From assembly GCF_000696225.1 (NCBI RefSeq), contig NZ_BAWN01000020.1, positions 31,119-95,118 on the forward strand: 64,000 bases of DNA, given 5' to 3'. This DNA is from Serpentinimonas barnesii. Lineage in GTDB: Bacteria; Pseudomonadota; Gammaproteobacteria; Burkholderiales; Burkholderiaceae_C. The stretch's first letter is position 1. Every line of letters begins with the position of its first letter. The position numbers and the translations under genes were made by a program. Positions 1 through 11,916 of this stretch are shown piece after piece. The notes under the pieces were generated by a model. That model saw nothing but the letters and a program-made list of their open reading frames with translations. It had not been told where the DNA came from and ran no database searches.

Positions 1-135
1 GCCACGCTGGCCTGGCTCGACGACCCGGCAGCGGTGGCGCAGCTGCGCCAGCGCTTTACCGAGATGCACCTGCAACTGCGGCAAGACATGCCCGCCCGAG
101 CCAGCCATGCGATTGCGCAAATCCTTGCCGCGTGA
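1..135 (+). CDS. lpxB: Lipid-A-disaccharide synthase, C-terminal end (partial)
   Basis: The first 45 codons are open from base 1 and end in TGA. The peptide ([15 protein letters not shown] at its start) looks like the C-terminal helix of LpxB, the peripheral membrane glycosyltransferase that joins UDP-diacylglucosamine to lipid X in lipid A synthesis. The call rests largely on context: rnhB starts inside it (overlap of 29 bases), and lpxB-rnhB adjacency is standard in proteobacteria. The catalytic part lies outside the window, so the assignment is good but not proven from this fragment. Confidence 0.7.
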   Translation, partial: ATLAWLDDPAAVAQLRQRFTEMHLQLRQDMPARASHAIAQILAA

Positions 136-739
136 GGCCTACACGCTGGGCTGGAATCCGCCCGGTCTGGTGGCCGGTGTCGATGAAGCCGGGCGCGGCC
201 CGCTGGCCGGGCCGGTGCTGGCCGCCGCCGTGATGCTGGACCCGCGCAAACCCATCGCGGGCTTGCGCGACTCGAAAAAGCTTAGCCCGAAGCGGCGCGA
301 GCACTTGCACGAGCAGATTCTGGAGCACGCCCTGTGCTGCTCGGTCGCGCTGGCCAGCGTGGAAGAAATCGAGCGCCTCAACATCTTGCAGGCCACCTTG
401 CTGGCGATGCAGCGCGCCGTGGCGGGTTTGCGGCTGCGCCCGACGCAGGTGCTGGTCGATGGCAACCGGCTGCCCGCGCTCGACCTGCCCGCGCAAGCCG
501 TGGTGCAGGGCGACGACCGGGTGGCCGCCATCGCCGCCGCCTCCATCGTGGCCAAGGTGCAACGCGACCGCCTGTGCGACGCTTGGCACGCCCAGTACCC
601 CGATTACGGCTTCGATCGGCACAAGGGCTACGGCACCGCCGCACACCTCGAGGCGCTGCAACGCTGCGGCCCCACGCCCCTGCACCGGCGCGGCTTTGCC
701 CCGGTGGCGGCCTTGCTGGCGCCAGCCAGTCCGCCATGA
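107..739 (+). CDS. rnhB: Ribonuclease HII
   Basis: RNase HII cuts the RNA strand of RNA-DNA hybrids and starts removal of misincorporated ribonucleotides. The 210-residue protein has the family signature [14 protein letters not shown], giving acidic metal ligands D26 and E27. D118 lies in VLVDGN and D136 in the QGDD segment before IAAASIVAK, with the same 18-residue spacing as the E. coli pair D108/D126. The start ATG overlaps the end of lpxB and the stop overlaps the ATG of the next gene (ATGA), so all three are probably cotranscribed and translationally coupled. Confidence 0.95.
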   Translation: MRLRKSLPREAYTLGWNPPGLVAGVDEAGRGPLAGPVLAAAVMLDPRKPIAGLRDSKKLSPKRREHLHEQILEHALCCSVALASVEEIERLNILQATLLAMQRAVAGLRLRPTQVLVDGNRLPALDLPAQAVVQGDDRVAAIAAASIVAKVQRDRLCDAWHAQYPDYGFDRHKGYGTAAHLEALQRCGPTPLHRRGFAPVAALLAPASPP

Positions 740-1506
740 GCACCGAAACCATCCGCTCGCGCGACAACGCGCTGGTCAAGCAACTGCGCCGCCTAGGCCA
801 AGACGGGGCTGCCGGCCGCGAACTGGGTCTGGTCTGGCTCGAAGGCGAGCACCTGTGCCGCGCCTTGCTGGCACGCGGCCACCTGCCCGCGCTGCTCCTG
901 CGCGCCGAATCGGCCCCGCACTGGGACCATGCCTGGGCCTTGCCACCCAGCGTGCGCCGGGTGGCACTGGCCGACAGCCTGCTGGCCAGTGTGAGCAGCC
1001 TGGGCTCCAGCGCGCCGGTGGGCTTTTTGTGGCCCTTGCCCGCCGCCGTGGCACCCGAGCCGGGGCGACCCACTGTGCTGCTGGACCGCTTACAAGACCC
1101 GGGCAACGTCGGCTCCATCCTGCGCAGCGCCGCCGCCTTCGGGTTTGAGCAGGTGCTGGCGCTCAAGGGCACGGCGGCGCTGTGGGCGCCCAAGGTGCTG
1201 CGCGCCGGCATGGGGGCGCACTTTGCGCTGCGCCTCGTTGAAGCGGCCACCTTGGCCGATCTGCCGGCCTTGCAACTGCCGCTGCTGGCCACCAGCTCGC
1301 ACCAAGGGCAGTGGCTGCACCAGGCCGCGCTGCCCTGGCCTTGCGCCTGGCTGCTGGGCCACGAAGGGCAGGGCCTGAGCCCCGAGCTGCTGGCCGCTGC
1401 CAGCCAGCACCTGCGCATCGCCCAGCCCGGCGGCGAAGAGTCGCTCAACGTCGCCGCCGCCGCCGCCATCTGCTTGCATGCCAGTGCGGTGCAGCGGGGG
1501 GCTTGA
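736..1506 (+). CDS. TrmH/SpoU-family RNA 2'-O-methyltransferase
   Basis: This 256-residue protein belongs to the SPOUT superfamily that methylates ribose 2'-OH in tRNA or rRNA with S-adenosylmethionine. The three family motifs are visible: motif 1 around N124-R130 ([10 protein letters not shown]), motif 2 around G208-G211 (LGHEGQG), and motif 3 around 232-239 (GGEESLNVA). These form the trefoil knot that binds SAM. The first 100 residues fit the L30e-like substrate-binding domain of the RlmB/TrmH type. I chose the ATG overlapping the rnhB stop. Which nucleotide it modifies cannot be read from the sequence, so no symbol is given; an rRNA target is the usual guess for this genomic position. Confidence 0.88.
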   Translation: MSTETIRSRDNALVKQLRRLGQDGAAGRELGLVWLEGEHLCRALLARGHLPALLLRAESAPHWDHAWALPPSVRRVALADSLLASVSSLGSSAPVGFLWPLPAAVAPEPGRPTVLLDRLQDPGNVGSILRSAAAFGFEQVLALKGTAALWAPKVLRAGMGAHFALRLVEAATLADLPALQLPLLATSSHQGQWLHQAALPWPCAWLLGHEGQGLSPELLAAASQHLRIAQPGGEESLNVAAAAAICLHASAVQRGA

Positions 1507-1515
1507 GCCCCACGC

Positions 1516-1521
1516 TATAAT
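1516..1521 (+). promoter_or_regulatory. Consensus -10 box upstream of carA
   Basis: A perfect TATAAT lies 122 bases before the chosen carA start, in the 136-base gap after the methyltransferase gene. No good -35 hexamer is present at 16-18 bases spacing (the region is AGCGGG-like), so this would be an activator-assisted or weak sigma-70 promoter. It is the only obvious promoter for carAB. Confidence 0.45.
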
Positions 1522-1642
1522 TCCAAGGTTTACCCGAACCCCACGCACCCGGCGGCTCAAGGCTGCTCCATCCTCCGCCCTCGGCGCCTCAAGCGCGTGC
1601 TGGCGCGGCGGCTAAAGGGTGCGGATTGAACTGGAGAGTCCT

Positions 1643-2814
1643 GTGTTTCCCGTCCCCGCCCCAGCCCTGCTCGCGCTCGCCGACGGCACGGTCTTTCGCG
1701 GCACCGCCATCGGTGCCACTGGACTAACCGTTGGCGAGGTGGTGTTCAACACCGCCCTCACCGGCTACCAGGAAATCCTCACCGACCCGAGCTACCGCCA
1801 GCAGCTCGTCACGCTCACCTATCCGCACATCGGCAACACCGGCGTCAACGCCGAAGACGTGGAGTCCGATGCCATCCACGCCGCCGGCCTGATCATCAAA
1901 GACCTGCCGCTGCTGCACTCGAACTTTCGCGCCAGCGCCTCGCTCACGCAGTACCTGCAAGCGGCCGGCACGGTGGCGATTGCGGGCATCGACACCCGCG
2001 CCCTGACGCGCCGCCTGCGCCAGCACGGAGCGCAAAACGGCGCCATCCTCGCGCTGGCCGAGGGCCAGACCCTTTCGGACGCGCACGCGGCCCAGGCCCT
2101 GGCCGCCGCCCGCAGCGCGCCCAGCATGGCCGGGCAGGATCTGGCGCGGGTGGTGAGCACGGCGCAGCCCTACGAGTGGACGCAGACCGAATGGCAGCTC
2201 GCGCGCGCCGACGGCAGCCCCGGCTATGGCGAGCTGGGCGCGCCGCGTTTTCACGTGGTGGCCTACGATTTTGGCGTAAAGAAAAACATTCTGCGCATGC
2301 TGGCGCAACGCGGCTGCCGCGTGACCGTGGTGCCAGCCCAGACCCCGGCCGCCCAGGTGCGGGCGCTGCGTCCCGACGGCGTGTTTTTGTCCAACGGCCC
2401 CGGCGACCCGCAGCCCTGCGACTACGCCATTGCCGCCGCGCGCGAACTGATCGACTCGGGCCTGCCCATTTTTGGCATCTGCCTTGGGCACCAGATCATG
2501 GCGCTGGCCAGCGGCGCGCAAACCTACAAGATGCCGCACGGCCACCACGGGGCCAACCATCCGGTGCAGGAGCTGGCCAGCGGGCGCGTGGGCATCACCA
2601 GCCAGAACCACGGCTTTGCGGTGCAGCGCGAATCGCTGCCGGCGCATCTGCGCGTGACCCACATCAGCCTGTTCGACGGCACGGTGCAGGGGTTGGAGCG
2701 CACCGACCGACCCGCCTTTTGCTTTCAAGGCCACCCCGAGGCCTCGCCCGGCCCGCACGACATCGCCAGCCTGTTTGACCGCTTCACGGCGCTGATGGCC
2801 CAGGAGAACACATA

Positions 2815-2815
<1 letters not shown>
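1643..2815 (+). CDS. carA: Carbamoyl-phosphate synthase, small (glutaminase) subunit
   Basis: CarA hydrolyses glutamine and channels ammonia to CarB for carbamoyl phosphate, the precursor of arginine and pyrimidines. I start at GTG 1643 (390 residues) because GGAGAG at 1633-1638 is a plausible ribosome site and the protein then begins [17 protein letters not shown], as in relatives; an in-frame GTG at 1619 would add eight residues. The C-terminal half is a class I glutamine amidotransferase: nucleophile Cys280 in FGICLGHQ and the His364/Glu366 pair in QGHPEAS. The stop overlaps the carB start by one base, so the two subunits are coupled. Confidence 0.96.
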
Positions 2816-6108
<3,293 letters not shown>

Positions 6109-6114
6109 GCCGTC

Positions 6115-6140
6115 TTGGGTGGGTGATCTTGGGTTAGAAT
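6115..6140 (+). promoter_or_regulatory. Putative rpsO promoter
   Basis: TTGGGT at 6115-6120 and TAGAAT at 6135-6140 resemble sigma-70 -35 and -10 boxes, but the spacing is short (14 bases; 15 if CTTGGG is used). It sits just after the carB stop and about 120 bases before rpsO, leaving a structured leader. Evidence is sequence resemblance only. Confidence 0.4.
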
Positions 6141-6148
6141 GCGAAGGT

Positions 6149-6240
6149 CTGCCCGTTTTGGGCAGGTCAACGCACGCCTGTTGCGGCAAGCTGCATCCCC
6201 CAACGCCTTGGTGCTGGGGTGGCAAGCACCCTGCGGCAGG
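6149..6240 (+). promoter_or_regulatory. Structured rpsO leader (candidate S15 autoregulatory RNA)
   Basis: The transcript leader can form a hairpin CTGCCC/GGGCAG (6149-6165, loop GTTTT). Downstream, two hairpins compete: CCCCA/TGGGG (6198-6202 with 6215-6219) and GGTGCT/AGCACC (6210-6215 with 6225-6230). A short CCTG/CAGG hairpin follows at 6230-6240. Ribosomal protein S15 represses its own mRNA through leader structures in several bacterial groups, each with a different fold. That this leader does so is inference; the pairing is seen directly. Confidence 0.45.
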
Positions 6241-6265
6241 TCGCAAGTCCTCTTGAAAGCTTCAC

Positions 6266-6532
6266 ATGATCGCTCAATCCGTCAAAGCCGAAGTCATTTC
6301 GGCCAACGCCCGCTCTGCCCACGACACCGGCAGCCCCGAAGTGCAGGTCGCCATCCTCACCGCTCGCATCAACGAGCTCACGCCGCACTTCAAAACCCAC
6401 GCCAAAGACCACCACGGTCGCCGCGGTTTGCTCAAAATGGTGAGCCGTCGGCGCAAGCTGCTCGACTACCTCAAGGGCAAAGACTCCGACCGCTACGTGG
6501 GTCTGATTCAGAAACTGGGTCTGCGCAAATAA
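6266..6532 (+). CDS. rpsO: 30S ribosomal protein S15
   Basis: The 88-residue product has the usual S15 length and conserved segments ([39 protein letters not shown] split over the middle of the protein). S15 binds the central domain of 16S rRNA early in 30S assembly. The gene stands before pnp, the conserved rpsO-pnp order of proteobacteria, with a terminator-like hairpin and a large stem-loop in between. The ribosome binding site is weak (GAAAG), in keeping with translational control through the leader. Confidence 0.98.
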   Translation: MIAQSVKAEVISANARSAHDTGSPEVQVAILTARINELTPHFKTHAKDHHGRRGLLKMVSRRRKLLDYLKGKDSDRYVGLIQKLGLRK

Positions 6533-6582
6533 TCGGCGGCTCTGCCTGCCCTGCTTGCCCCCTTTTTTGCTTTTGAACGTGC

Positions 6583-6619
6583 AAAACGCCTCGGTAGCCC
6601 TGCCGCCGCAGGCGTTTTT
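6583..6619 (+). terminator. Rho-independent terminator after rpsO
   Basis: AACGCCT (6585-6591) pairs with AGGCGTT (6610-6616) around an 18-base loop, and the right arm runs into TTTTT. Read-through would carry transcription into pnp, so it may be partial. Confidence 0.65.
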
Positions 6620-6667
6620 CGCGTTTCTTTCTCACCTTGGCCTGGCGCGCTTATTCAGAGCGAAGCT

Positions 6668-6714
6668 GTGTCATTCCAGCGCCGCCGCATACCGCGGCGG
6701 CGCTGGAATGGCAT
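6668..6714 (+). promoter_or_regulatory. Long stem-loop in pnp leader (candidate RNase III processing site)
   Basis: A perfect 17-bp inverted repeat, CATTCCAGCGCCGCCGC (6672-6688) against 6694-6710, encloses a 5-base loop ATACC. In RNA the stem extends to 21 pairs (6668-6714) with two G-U wobbles. It lies 52 bases upstream of the pnp start. In enterobacteria pnp is autoregulated: RNase III cuts a leader stem-loop and PNPase then degrades the processed duplex and mRNA. The same position and a duplex of this length suggest the same mechanism; there is no T-tract, so it is not a terminator. Confidence 0.6.
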
Positions 6715-6766
6715 CGTGTTCTGAAGGCTCGGCATGGGCTTTCAACCTTCTACCTTAGGAACACTC

Positions 6767-8899
6767 ATGGGTCTGTTTAACAAAGTCAGCAAAAGCTTCC
6801 AATGGGGCCGCCACACGGTGCGCCTCGAAACCGGCGAGATCGCGCGCCAAGCCAGCGGCGCCGTGCTGCTCGACATGGACGGCACCGTGGTGCTGGCCAC
6901 CGTGGTCGCCAGAACCGAGGCCAAGGCCGGACAAGACTTTTTCCCGCTCACGGTCGATTACCTGGAAAAATCCTACGCCGCCGGCAAAATCCCGGGCAGC
7001 TTTTTCAAGCGCGAAGGCCGCCCGAGCGAGTTCGAGACCCTCACCAGCCGCCTGATCGACCGCCCGATCCGCCCGCTCTTTCCCGAAGGCTTCTTCAACG
7101 AAGTGCAGGTGGTGGTGCACACGCTCTCGCTCAACCCCGAGGTCGATGCCGACATCGCCGCCCTGATCGCCACCAGCGCCGCCTTGTCGATCAGCGGCAT
7201 CCCCTTCAACGGCCCCATCGGTGCGGCGCGCGTGGGCTATGTCAATGGCCAGTACCTGCTCAACCCCGGCCAAACCGAGCGCGCCAACAGCCAGCTCGAT
7301 CTGGTGGTGGCGGGCACCGAAGCCGCGGTGCTGATGGTCGAGAGCGAAGCCCAGCAACTGTCCGAAGAGGTGCTGCTTGGCGCCGTGGTCTTTGGCCACG
7401 AGCAAGGCAACATCGCCATTGCCGCCATCAACGAGCTGGTGCGCGAAGCCGGCAAGCCCGAATGGAGCTGGCAGGCTCCGGCGCGCGACGAGCCGCTGAT
7501 CGCGCGCGTCGAGGCGCTGGCCCGTGAAGCGCTGGTGGCCGCCTACCAGATCCGCAACAAGCAGGCGCGCACCCAAGCCTGCCGCCAAGCCTACGCCGCC
7601 ACCCTGGCCGGGCTCAAGGCCGAGGGCGTCGAGTTCGACTCGGTCAAGGTCGAAGAGCTGCTGTTCAACATCGAAGCCGGTATCGTGCGTGGCCAGATTC
7701 TGGCCGGTGAGCCGCGCATCGACGGGCGCGACACGCGCACCGTGCGCCCGATCGAAATTCGCAACGGCGTGCTGCCGCGCACCCACGGCTCGGCGCTGTT
7801 CACGCGCGGCGAAACGCAGGCGCTGGTGATCGCCACCCTGGGCACCGAGCGCGATGCGCAGCGCGTCGATGCGCTGTCGGGCGATTTCGAAGACCGCTTC
7901 ATGTTGCACTACAACATGCCGCCCTTTGCCACCGGCGAAACCGGCCGCGTCGGCAGCCCCAAACGGCGCGAAATCGGCCACGGCCGGCTGGCCAAGCGCG
8001 CCTTGGTGGCCGCCCTGCCACCCAAAGACGAGTTCCCCTACACCCTGCGCGTGGTGAGCGAAATCACCGAATCCAACGGTTCTTCGTCCATGGCCTCGGT
8101 CTGCGGCGGCTGCCTGGCGCTGATGGACGCCGGCGTGCCGATGAAGGCGCACGTGGCCGGCATCGCCATGGGCCTGATCAAAGAGGGCAACCGCTTTGCG
8201 GTGTTGACCGACATCCTGGGTGACGAAGACCACCTGGGCGATATGGATTTCAAGGTTGCGGGCACCCCGACCGGCATCACCGCCTTGCAGATGGACATCA
8301 AAATCCAGGGCATCACCAAAGAGATCATGCAAGTGGCGCTGGCGCAGGCCAAAGAGGCGCGGCTGCACATCTTGGGCGTGATGCAGGCGGCGATGGGTTC
8401 GGCCAACACCGAAATCAGCGACTTTGCCCCGCGCCTCTACACCATGAAGATCAACCCGGAGAAAATCCGCGACGTGATCGGCAAGGGCGGCGCCACCATC
8501 CGCGCCCTCACCGAAGAGACCGGCACCCAGATCGACATCGCCGAAGACGGCACCATCACCATCGCCAGCAACGAAGCGGCCAAGGCCGAAGAAGCCAAAC
8601 GGCGCATCGAAGCCATCACGGCCGAGGTCGAAATCGGCAAGGTCTATGAAGGCGCGATCACCAAAATCCTCGATTTCGGTGCCTTGGTCAACTTGCTGCC
8701 CGGCAAGGATGGTCTGCTGCACATCAGCCAGATCGCGCACCAGCGCGTCGAAAAAGTCACCGACTTCCTCAAAGAGGGCCAGGTGGTCAAGGTCAAGGTG
8801 CTGGAAACCGACGAAAAAGGCCGCATCAAGCTGTCCATGAAGGCGCTGCTGGACCGCGACGAGGTGCAGTCGGCCCCGTCGCAGCAACAAGCGGATTGA
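6767..8899 (+). CDS. pnp: Polyribonucleotide nucleotidyltransferase (PNPase)
   Basis: PNPase degrades RNA 3' to 5' by phosphorolysis and is a core of the RNA degradosome. The 710-residue protein has two RNase PH-like domains joined by a helical PNPase domain, then a KH domain (IGKGGATI near residue 571) and an S1 domain starting near [11 protein letters not shown], residue 624. I start at ATG 6767, preceded by AGGA; an in-frame TTG-type extension 33 bases upstream lacks a ribosome site. It follows rpsO and a long leader stem-loop, and is followed 34 bases later by tpiA. Confidence 0.97.
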   Translation: MGLFNKVSKSFQWGRHTVRLETGEIARQASGAVLLDMDGTVVLATVVARTEAKAGQDFFPLTVDYLEKSYAAGKIPGSFFKREGRPSEFETLTSRLIDRPIRPLFPEGFFNEVQVVVHTLSLNPEVDADIAALIATSAALSISGIPFNGPIGAARVGYVNGQYLLNPGQTERANSQLDLVVAGTEAAVLMVESEAQQLSEEVLLGAVVFGHEQGNIAIAAINELVREAGKPEWSWQAPARDEPLIARVEALAREALVAAYQIRNKQARTQACRQAYAATLAGLKAEGVEFDSVKVEELLFNIEAGIVRGQILAGEPRIDGRDTRTVRPIEIRNGVLPRTHGSALFTRGETQALVIATLGTERDAQRVDALSGDFEDRFMLHYNMPPFATGETGRVGSPKRREIGHGRLAKRALVAALPPKDEFPYTLRVVSEITESNGSSSMASVCGGCLALMDAGVPMKAHVAGIAMGLIKEGNRFAVLTDILGDEDHLGDMDFKVAGTPTGITALQMDIKIQGITKEIMQVALAQAKEARLHILGVMQAAMGSANTEISDFAPRLYTMKINPEKIRDVIGKGGATIRALTEETGTQIDIAEDGTITIASNEAAKAEEAKRRIEAITAEVEIGKVYEGAITKILDFGALVNLLPGKDGLLHISQIAHQRVEKVTDFLKEGQVVKVKVLETDEKGRIKLSMKALLDRDEVQSAPSQQQAD

Positions 8900-8933
8900 A
8901 CCCTGGCCGCAGCAAGGCATCTGAGAGCCCACC

Positions 8934-9695
8934 ATGCGCAAGAAACTGATCGTCGGCAACTGGAAGATGAACGGCAGCCAGGCGGCCAACGCCGAGCTGC
9001 TGGCCGCGCTCAAGGCCGGCTTCGACCCGGCGCAGGCCGAGCTGGCCCTGTGCGCCCCAGCCCCCTACCTGCTGCAACTGCAAGCGGCCTTGCAGGGCAG
9101 CGGCCTGGACTGGGGGGCGCAAGACCTGTCGCCGCACGAGGGCGGGGCCTACACCGGTGAGGTGAGTGCGGCCATGCTGCGCGACTGCGGCTGCCGCTAT
9201 GTGATCGTCGGCCACTCCGAGCGGCGCCAATACCACCACGAGAGCGACGACCTGGTCGCGCTCAAGGCGCAGCGCGCACTGGCCGCGGGCCTGACCCCCA
9301 TCGTCTGCGTGGGCGAGACGCTGCCCGACCGCGAGGCCGGCCGCACCGAGTTCGTGGTCAAGCGCCAGTTGTCGGCCGTCATCCATGCCGTGGGCCACTG
9401 CTGCAGCGAGATCGTGGTCGCCTACGAACCGGTGTGGGCCATCGGCACGGGCTTGAGCGCGAGCGCCGAGCAAGCGCAGGCGGTGCACGCGGTGCTGCGC
9501 GCCCAGTTGCGCGCCGCCACGGCGCAGGCCGAGCGCAACCGCATCCTCTACGGAGGCAGCATGAACGCGGCCAACGCCGCCGAGCTGCTGCGCCAGCCCG
9601 ACGTCGATGGCGGGCTGATCGGCGGCGCCTCGCTCAAAGCGGCCTCGTTTTTGTCCATTGCCGCAGCCAGCCCGGCTGCGCCATCTTCGAACTGA
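8934..9695 (+). CDS. tpiA: Triosephosphate isomerase
   Basis: TpiA interconverts dihydroxyacetone phosphate and glyceraldehyde 3-phosphate in the cytoplasm. The 253-residue protein shows the active-site residues Lys11 (GNWKMNG), His94 (VGHSERR) and Glu165 (AYEPVWAIGTG), and the phosphate-binding segments YGGS and GGAS near the C-terminus. Length and motifs are normal. It lies between pnp and secG on the same strand, the common Burkholderiales arrangement. Confidence 0.97.
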   Translation: MRKKLIVGNWKMNGSQAANAELLAALKAGFDPAQAELALCAPAPYLLQLQAALQGSGLDWGAQDLSPHEGGAYTGEVSAAMLRDCGCRYVIVGHSERRQYHHESDDLVALKAQRALAAGLTPIVCVGETLPDREAGRTEFVVKRQLSAVIHAVGHCCSEIVVAYEPVWAIGTGLSASAEQAQAVHAVLRAQLRAATAQAERNRILYGGSMNAANAAELLRQPDVDGGLIGGASLKAASFLSIAAASPAAPSSN

Positions 9696-9713
9696 TCGTT
9701 GGAGTTTTTCTTT

Positions 9714-10079
9714 ATGAATATTTTGTTAACCCTTCTGCTGGCGGTGCAACTGCTGTCGGCGCTGGTGATGATCGGCCTGATTCTGGTGCAGCACGGCAAA
9801 GGCGCCGATGCCGGCGCTTCACTTGGGGGTGGCAGTTCCGGGGCCGCCACCCTGTTTGGCGCCAGCGGGGGCTCCAACTTTATGTCGCGCAGCACCGCCA
9901 TTTTGGCCACCGTGTTCCTGAGCTGCACCTTGGCCTTGGCCTATTTTGGTCAGGCGCCCCAAGCCGAGGCCGGCACCGTGCTCGAAACCCTGCCAGCCGC
10001 CCCACCGACACCCGCCGACCAGATTCCCGCTGCACCGGTTGCTCCGCCTGCTGGCGCTGGTCAAATTCCCGCACAGTAA
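9714..10079 (+). CDS. secG: Preprotein translocase subunit SecG
   Basis: SecG is the small membrane partner of SecYE that eases protein export. The 121-residue product has two hydrophobic segments (about 2-23 and 53-75) and the family segment LVQHGKGADAGASLGGG between them. The tail from about residue 82 is a Pro/Ala-rich extension typical of betaproteobacterial SecG. ATG 9714 with GGAG nine bases upstream is preferred over an in-frame TTG 15 bases earlier. Confidence 0.95.
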   Translation: MNILLTLLLAVQLLSALVMIGLILVQHGKGADAGASLGGGSSGAATLFGASGGSNFMSRSTAILATVFLSCTLALAYFGQAPQAEAGTVLETLPAAPPTPADQIPAAPVAPPAGAGQIPAQ

Positions 10080-10091
10080 GGTTTTGTAAAG

Positions 10092-10116
10092 TTTTACCCC
10101 GTTTTTCGGGGTAAAA
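10092..10116 (+). terminator. Hairpin after secG
   Basis: A perfect 10-bp inverted repeat, TTTTACCCCG and CGGGGTAAAA, with a TTTTT loop. Being symmetric with A and T at its ends, it could end transcription in either direction, although only a short T run follows on the plus strand. Confidence 0.6.
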
Positions 10117-10177
10117 TTCGGGTCTGTTGAGCAGTGGGCGCGGTGCAGCCAAACCCACTGGCTTTCAACAGTACTTG

Positions 10178-10262
10178 GCCGACGTGGTGAAATTGGTAGA
10201 CACGCTATCTTGAGGGGGTAGTGGCGAAAGCTGTGCGAGTTCGAGTCTCGCCGTCGGCACCA
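10178..10262 (+). tRNA. tRNA-Leu (anticodon GAG)
   Basis: The 85-base gene folds as a class II tRNA. The acceptor stem is GCCGACG (10178-10184) with CGTCGGC (10252-10258), followed by discriminator A and an encoded CCA (10260-10262). The D-arm has GTGGTGAAATTGGTAGACAC. The anticodon stem CTATC/GGTAG holds loop TTGAGGG, giving GAG, which reads CUC and CUU. A long variable arm (TGGCGAAAGCTGT) marks it as leucine, and the T-loop is TTCGAGT. It precedes nuoA, as in other Burkholderiales. Confidence 0.97.
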
Positions 10263-10274
10263 ATCAAGCAAAGA

Positions 10275-10315
10275 CCAAGCCTTGCGCCCAGCGCGCGGCT
10301 TGGCCGTGTTTTTGT
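10275..10315 (+). terminator. Terminator-like hairpin between tRNA-Leu and nuoA
   Basis: CCAAGCC (10275-10281) pairs with GGCTTGG (10297-10303) over a GC-rich 15-base loop; CCGTG then TTTTT follow. It could separate the tRNA transcript from the nuo operon, with partial read-through likely because the T run is displaced by five bases. Confidence 0.5.
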
Positions 10316-10326
10316 GAGACTTCAAG

Positions 10327-10686
10327 ATGAATCTAGAGCTTTACCTGCCCGTACTCTTGTTTATTCTGGTCGGTCTCGCAGTGGGCGTGCTGCCGCAACT
10401 GATCGGCTACGTCTTGGGTCCCAATCGGCCCGATCCCGAAAAAAATTCCCCCTACGAATGCGGCTTCGAGGCTTTCGAAGACGCGCGCATGAAATTCGAC
10501 GTGCGCTACTACCTCGTCGCCATCCTGTTTATCTTGTTCGATCTCGAGATCGCCTTCTTGTTTCCGTGGGCGGTGGCTTTCAGCGAAATCGGCTTTGCCG
10601 GCTTCTTGGCTGGCATGATGTTTCTCGCCATTCTCACCGTGGGCTTTGTCTACGAGTGGAAAAAAGGCGCATTGGATTGGGAGTGA
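10327..10686 (+). CDS. nuoA: NADH-quinone oxidoreductase subunit A
   Basis: First gene of the complex I operon. The 119-residue membrane protein has three hydrophobic segments (about 6-29, 62-85, 90-110) and the conserved loop [11 protein letters not shown] between the first two, which lies near the quinone site in complex I structures. It starts 65 bases after the tRNA-Leu gene. A promoter is not obvious by eye. Confidence 0.97.
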   Translation: MNLELYLPVLLFILVGLAVGVLPQLIGYVLGPNRPDPEKNSPYECGFEAFEDARMKFDVRYYLVAILFILFDLEIAFLFPWAVAFSEIGFAGFLAGMMFLAILTVGFVYEWKKGALDWE

Positions 10687-10750
10687 GCGGCGTGCCGCCC
10701 GTCAGCCTTAACGGCGGCGGCAGCAGGTCATTTACACAAGGACGGATGCA

Positions 10751-11230
10751 ATGATCGAAGGCGTACTCAAGCAAGGCTTTGTCACCACCAGTTACGACTC
10801 GGTGGTGAACTGGGCCAAAACCGGCTCCATCTGGCCCATGACCTTTGGTTTGGCCTGCTGCGCGGTCGAAATGATGCACTCGGCCGCAGCGCGCTACGAC
10901 CTTGGGCGCTTTGGCGCCGAGGTGTTTCGCGCCAGCCCGCGCCAGTCCGACCTGATGATCGTCGCCGGCACCCTGTGCAACAAAATGGCGCCGGCGCTGC
11001 GCAAGGTCTACGACCAAATGGCCGAGCCGCGCTGGGTCATCAGCATGGGCTCCTGTGCCAACGGCGGCGGCTACTACCACTACAGCTACTCGGTGGTGCG
11101 CGGCTGCGACCGCGTGGTGCCGGTCGATGTCTATGTGCCGGGCTGTCCGCCCACGGCCGAGGCGCTGATCTACGGCATCATCCAGTTGCAGCAAAAAATC
11201 CGCCGCACACAAACCATCGCCCGCGTCTGA
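10751..11230 (+). CDS. nuoB: NADH-quinone oxidoreductase subunit B
   Basis: NuoB carries the terminal [4Fe-4S] cluster N2 that hands electrons to quinone. The 159-residue protein shows the cysteine ligands in [10 protein letters not shown] (two adjacent Cys), [10 protein letters not shown] and [10 protein letters not shown]. It is followed 18 bases later by nuoC. Length and motifs are normal for a betaproteobacterial NuoB. Confidence 0.97.
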   Translation: MIEGVLKQGFVTTSYDSVVNWAKTGSIWPMTFGLACCAVEMMHSAAARYDLGRFGAEVFRASPRQSDLMIVAGTLCNKMAPALRKVYDQMAEPRWVISMGSCANGGGYYHYSYSVVRGCDRVVPVDVYVPGCPPTAEALIYGIIQLQQKIRRTQTIARV

Positions 11231-11248
11231 GCAGCGAAAGGCACAGCC

Positions 11249-11893
11249 ATGACACAAGCAAGTTCCGGGGCCGACCATCTGGGCGCATGGACGCAACTGC
11301 CGCTGGCCACGGTGCAGCACACGCTGGAGCAGGCCTTGCAGGAGAGCGCCACAGTGCGTTTGAGCGCCAGCGGAGAAATCGACATTGAGGTGGATGCTGC
11401 GCACTATTTGGGCGTGATGCAGACCCTGCGCGACGCCGCCGGTTGCCGCTTCGAGCAGTTGGTCGACCTGTGTGGCCTCGATTACTCCGAATACCGCGAC
11501 CAGCCTTGGAGCGGGGCGCGCTTTGCCGTGGTGGTGCATTTGCTCTCGGTCTCGCTGAATCAGCGCGTGCGCGTACGCGTGTTTTGCCCCGACGACGACT
11601 GGCCGCAAATCGATTCCGTCAGCAGCTTGTGGTCGGCCGCCAATTGGTACGAGCGCGAAGCCTTTGATCTGTACGGCATCGTCTTTGAAGGGCACCCGGA
11701 TTTGCGCCGCATCCTGACCGACTACGGCTTCATCGGGCACCCGTTTCGCAAAGACTTTCCGCTCTCGGGTCACGTCGAAATGCGTTACGACCCGGAACGC
11801 CGCCGTGTGATCTATGAGCCGATCACCATCGAGCCGCGCGAGAACACGCCGCGCATCGTGCGCGAAGACCATTACGGCAGTGGCTTGCGCTAA
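11249..11893 (+). CDS. nuoC: NADH-quinone oxidoreductase subunit C
   Basis: The 214-residue protein is the 30-kDa subunit of the peripheral arm of complex I. The signature [20 protein letters not shown] is present around residues 131-150, followed by [20 protein letters not shown]. nuoC and nuoD are separate genes here, unlike the nuoCD fusion of E. coli. It lies 23 bases before nuoD. Confidence 0.96.
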   Translation: MTQASSGADHLGAWTQLPLATVQHTLEQALQESATVRLSASGEIDIEVDAAHYLGVMQTLRDAAGCRFEQLVDLCGLDYSEYRDQPWSGARFAVVVHLLSVSLNQRVRVRVFCPDDDWPQIDSVSSLWSAANWYEREAFDLYGIVFEGHPDLRRILTDYGFIGHPFRKDFPLSGHVEMRYDPERRRVIYEPITIEPRENTPRIVREDHYGSGLR

Positions 11894-11916
11894 AAGCCGT
11901 CGGAGCGGAACAGAAC

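Noticed and set aside
6672..6710. Terminator for rpsO at the long palindrome
   Set aside because: No T-tract follows, and a better terminator lies upstream at 6583-6619. A processing or regulatory stem fits better.
6755..9013. A 752-codon open frame on the minus strand opposite pnp
   Set aside because: Antisense shadow of pnp and the start of tpiA. No recognisable domain; codon bias belongs to pnp.
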